Source: an uncultured Oscillospiraceae bacterium
GTDB lineage: Bacteria; Bacillota; Clostridia; Oscillospirales; Ruminococcaceae
Length of the DNA: 40,899 bases
NCBI GenBank assembly: GCA_949741215.1
Contig: CATJLA010000089.1
Location: 1-40,899 of the forward strand
Direction of reading: 5' to 3'
The first letter of the stretch is position 1. Every line of letters begins with the position of its first letter. The notes beneath the pieces are model-generated. The model did no database searches, was not told the origin of the DNA, and was given only the letters and a program-made list of their open reading frames with translations. The translations under genes and the position numbers were made by a program. Positions 38,619-40,899 of the stretch are shown here, piece by piece.

Positions 38619-40010
38619 GTGAGTTCCTATGCTGCCCGGGAAGGGTTCGATAACAGTATCACCGAGGGCGTGATCTGGAAGCAGCTGCTTCAGTTTTTCT
38701 TCCCAATCCTGTTCGGAACCTTTTTTCAACAGCTTTATAATACCGCCGATGCTATCATCGTGGGCCGCTTTGTGGGCAAAGAAGCCCTTGCCGCCGTTGG
38801 CGGCTCTACCGGCACCTTGATTAATCTGCTGGTAAACCTGTTTGTGGGGATTTCGGCAGGCGCTACCGTCACAATTTCTCAATATTACGGTGCACGCCAA
38901 TTTGATCAGATGAGAAAGGCTATCCATACCTCCATTGCTTTGGCTGTTGTGGCCGGTTTGGCTATTACTGCCGTAGGAATCCCCCTTTCTCCCGTTGCAC
39001 TGCGCCTGATGGGCACCCCCGAGGATGTGATGGATCATGCCTTTACCTATATGTGGATCTATTTTGCCGGGATTATCTGCTCCTTCCTGTATAATATGGG
39101 CTCCGGCATTCTTCGGGCGATCGGTGATACCAAGCGTCCTCTTTACTTTCTCATAATCGCCTGCTTTACCAATATCAGCCTGGATTTGCTGCTGGTGGTT
39201 GTATTAAAAATGGGTGTGGCCGGAGTTGCCCTTGCTACCGTGCTGGCTCAGGCAGTAAGCGCTGTGCTGGTAATGCTCTGTTTGATGAGGGCGGATCCTC
39301 TTTATGCCGTTTCCTTAAAGGAAATCCGCATTTCACCTGCTTTGGCCAAAAGTATTGTTTTTATTGGACTGCCTGCGGGGTTTCAGTCCGATATGTACAC
39401 TATCTCCAATATGATTATTCAATCCAGTGTGAATTCCTTTGGCACCAATACCGTGGCCGCTTGGACTGCCTTTGGCAAAATTGACAGCCTGTATTGGATG
39501 GTTTTGGGAGCGCTGGGAGTATCCGTAACCACCTTCGTCGGACAAAATTTTGGGGCCAGGAAATATGACAGGATTCGGAAATGTGTGGGAACCTGCCTGA
39601 AAATTGCCTTGCTTTGCTCTGTGGTGATCAGCCTGATGGTGTGCGGACTTGGGCGGTATATGCTGCCTTTGTTTACTACCGACGCCGATGTTTTGGAGCT
39701 TGGTGTACAAATGCTGTTTTGGACCGTGCCCTTCTACTTTACATATATAGGAGTTGAAATTTATTCCGGCGCTATCCGCGGTTCCGGCGAGGCGCTTTGG
39801 ACAATGGTGCTTTCCGGCTGCGGAATTTGCCTGCTGCGGACCTTGTGGGTGTTTTTTGTGCTACCCTTCCGCAACCAGATGTCCACTGTGGCGGCAAGCT
39901 ACCCTATCTCTTGGGCGATTACCTCTACCTTGTTTGCGATCTACTATTATAAGGGCGGCTGGCTGCAGCGGCAGATTGCCAAAAAGGGATTTGACACGGA
40001 GGACGCTTAG
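38619..40010 (+). CDS. MATE family multidrug/Na+ efflux transporter
   Basis: 463 aa with twelve predicted transmembrane helices in two related halves, as in NorM/DinF-type MATE proteins that exchange drugs or metabolites for Na+ or H+. The first half opens LLQFFFPILFGTFFQQLYNT, then ADAIIVGRFVGKEALAAVGG and GISAGATVTISQYYGARQ. The second half has LPAGFQSDMYTISNMIIQSS and GVSVTTFVGQNFGARKYDRI. Substrate unknown. GTG start with GAGGAGG upstream. It stands alone before the rRNA operon. Confidence 0.94.
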   Translation: MSSYAAREGFDNSITEGVIWKQLLQFFFPILFGTFFQQLYNTADAIIVGRFVGKEALAAVGGSTGTLINLLVNLFVGISAGATVTISQYYGARQFDQMRKAIHTSIALAVVAGLAITAVGIPLSPVALRLMGTPEDVMDHAFTYMWIYFAGIICSFLYNMGSGILRAIGDTKRPLYFLIIACFTNISLDLLLVVVLKMGVAGVALATVLAQAVSAVLVMLCLMRADPLYAVSLKEIRISPALAKSIVFIGLPAGFQSDMYTISNMIIQSSVNSFGTNTVAAWTAFGKIDSLYWMVLGALGVSVTTFVGQNFGARKYDRIRKCVGTCLKIALLCSVVISLMVCGLGRYMLPLFTTDADVLELGVQMLFWTVPFYFTYIGVEIYSGAIRGSGEALWTMVLSGCGICLLRTLWVFFVLPFRNQMSTVAASYPISWAITSTLFAIYYYKGGWLQRQIAKKGFDTEDA

Positions 40011-40136
40011 ACAGAAAATCAGCACTTTGTCTTATAAATGAAAGCCTTTTTTGGGGGAGGCCATGCTGCCAACGCTGTACAGGGCCTTTGCCGGAGAAGG
40101 GCGAAGAAAAATTTTTGGATTTTTTTTCAAAACTAC
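40011..40136 (+). other. Gap between the MATE gene and rrn promoters
   Basis: No gene. A small GCCT/AGGC hairpin at about 40047-40064 with a T-run inside the loop is the only terminator-like feature; no convincing terminator of the MATE gene was found. Confidence 0.35.
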
Positions 40137-40165
40137 TTGACAACCGAAGGGAGACGTGATAATAT
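40137..40165 (+). promoter_or_regulatory. rrn promoter P1
   Basis: TTGACA (40137-40142), then TGATAATAT around 40157-40165; a 17-bp spacer gives TAATAT. Tandem promoters before rRNA operons are usual in Firmicutes. Confidence 0.7.
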
Positions 40166-40230
40166 AGACAAGCACTCTCCGAGAGGGGAGGAGACAGAGC
40201 GAACGGCAGAAGGAAAGATGAAAAAGAGTC

Positions 40231-40259
40231 TTGACAAAGCGTTTGCGATGTGGTAGAAT
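40231..40259 (+). promoter_or_regulatory. rrn promoter P2
   Basis: TTGACA (40231-40236), 17-bp spacer, TAGAAT (40254-40259). A third TTGACA at 40282 has no matching -10. The leader from about 40266 to 40535 contains CCTTGAAAATTAAAC, typical of clostridial pre-16S leaders. Confidence 0.82.
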
Positions 40260-40535
40260 AAATAAGCTGTCGATCGAGGGATTGACAAGCGAAGCGGACC
40301 TTGAAAATTAAACAACATTAAGCTTGAAGGTTCAGGGCATTTTGGAGCTGGAAACGGCGAAGGAATGCAAGAGAACGTAAAGAAGAAAAACCAAGCCCTT
40401 GAAAAGAAATTGAGTGGAAAACTTGGAGAGCTTAAAAGCTTTGAGAGAAGCAAAAGAGACGCAAGTGATTCGCGAAGAAGCTAAGAGAAAGATCTTAGAT
40501 GAGGTAATGGCTGTGGAGACACGGTGATTATACAA

Positions 40536-40899
<364 letters not shown>

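Overview
The window looks like a chromosomal segment from an anaerobic, fairly GC-rich Clostridia species, most likely an Oscillospirales/Ruminococcaceae (Clostridium leptum-like) member. The 5' part of the 16S rRNA at the right end fits that group, as do the gene families (lipoproteins with DUF4358 and DUF4349, LytTR plus DUF3021, Mrp ATPase with an N-terminal Cys cluster, frequent TTG/GTG starts with strong AAGGAGG sites). It is bounded by two rRNA operons on the + strand: the 3' half of a 5S gene at the left edge, and tandem rrn promoters plus the start of a 16S gene at the right edge. Three perfect ParB-type parS palindromes suggest it lies in the origin-proximal domain. No phage, IS element or CRISPR array was seen.

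Layout. 0.1-3.1 kb (minus): two tandem Nudix hydrolases, an SPFH/band-7 protein and a NERD-like membrane protein. 3.1-5.6 kb: a strong promoter and long structured leader before a DUF4358 lipoprotein, then a minus-strand trio of small unknown proteins. 6-7.8 kb: YfcE-like phosphoesterase, BirA and a frameshifted GNAT. 7.9-15.8 kb (plus): tex with a parS in its leader, two PH-domain membrane proteins, a HAD-TrmN6 fusion, rsmI and two TrkA-type RCK proteins. 15.9-20.3 kb: lexA with a LexA-like box on its -35, tRNA-Arg(CCG), a small unknown protein, an XRE regulator, an Mrp ATPase and a DUF1624-like membrane protein. 20.4-24.4 kb: an AraC/GyrI-like regulator lying between two copies of a 97-bp promoter, the second of which drives serC-serA. 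24.6-28.7 kb: a flavoprotein divergent from an HxlR regulator, a membrane-anchored unknown and typA. 28.7-32 kb: a parS, an ECF sigma factor fused to a large unknown domain with its own ECF-type promoter, a candidate ncRNA and a DUF4349 lipoprotein. 32.1-38 kb (minus): cardiolipin synthase, an AI-2E family permease, an orphan cobQ, DUF3021 and LytTR. 38-40.9 kb: a candidate bistable small RNA, a parS, a MATE transporter and the rrn promoter region.

Most genes are housekeeping. The unusual content is between them: (i) a recurrent short element built on GGACGTCC / GGACGNNACTGC found in most larger intergenic gaps, and also in the linker of the HAD-TrmN6 fusion; (ii) a free-standing ~110-nt RNA with two mutually exclusive hairpins and a CCCTCCTC anti-Shine-Dalgarno stretch; (iii) a duplicated 97-bp promoter whose first copy drives only a ~70-nt terminated transcript; (iv) a second promoter-to-terminator ncRNA of about 285 nt. 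Coordinates and counts were made by eye; no database or folding program was run.
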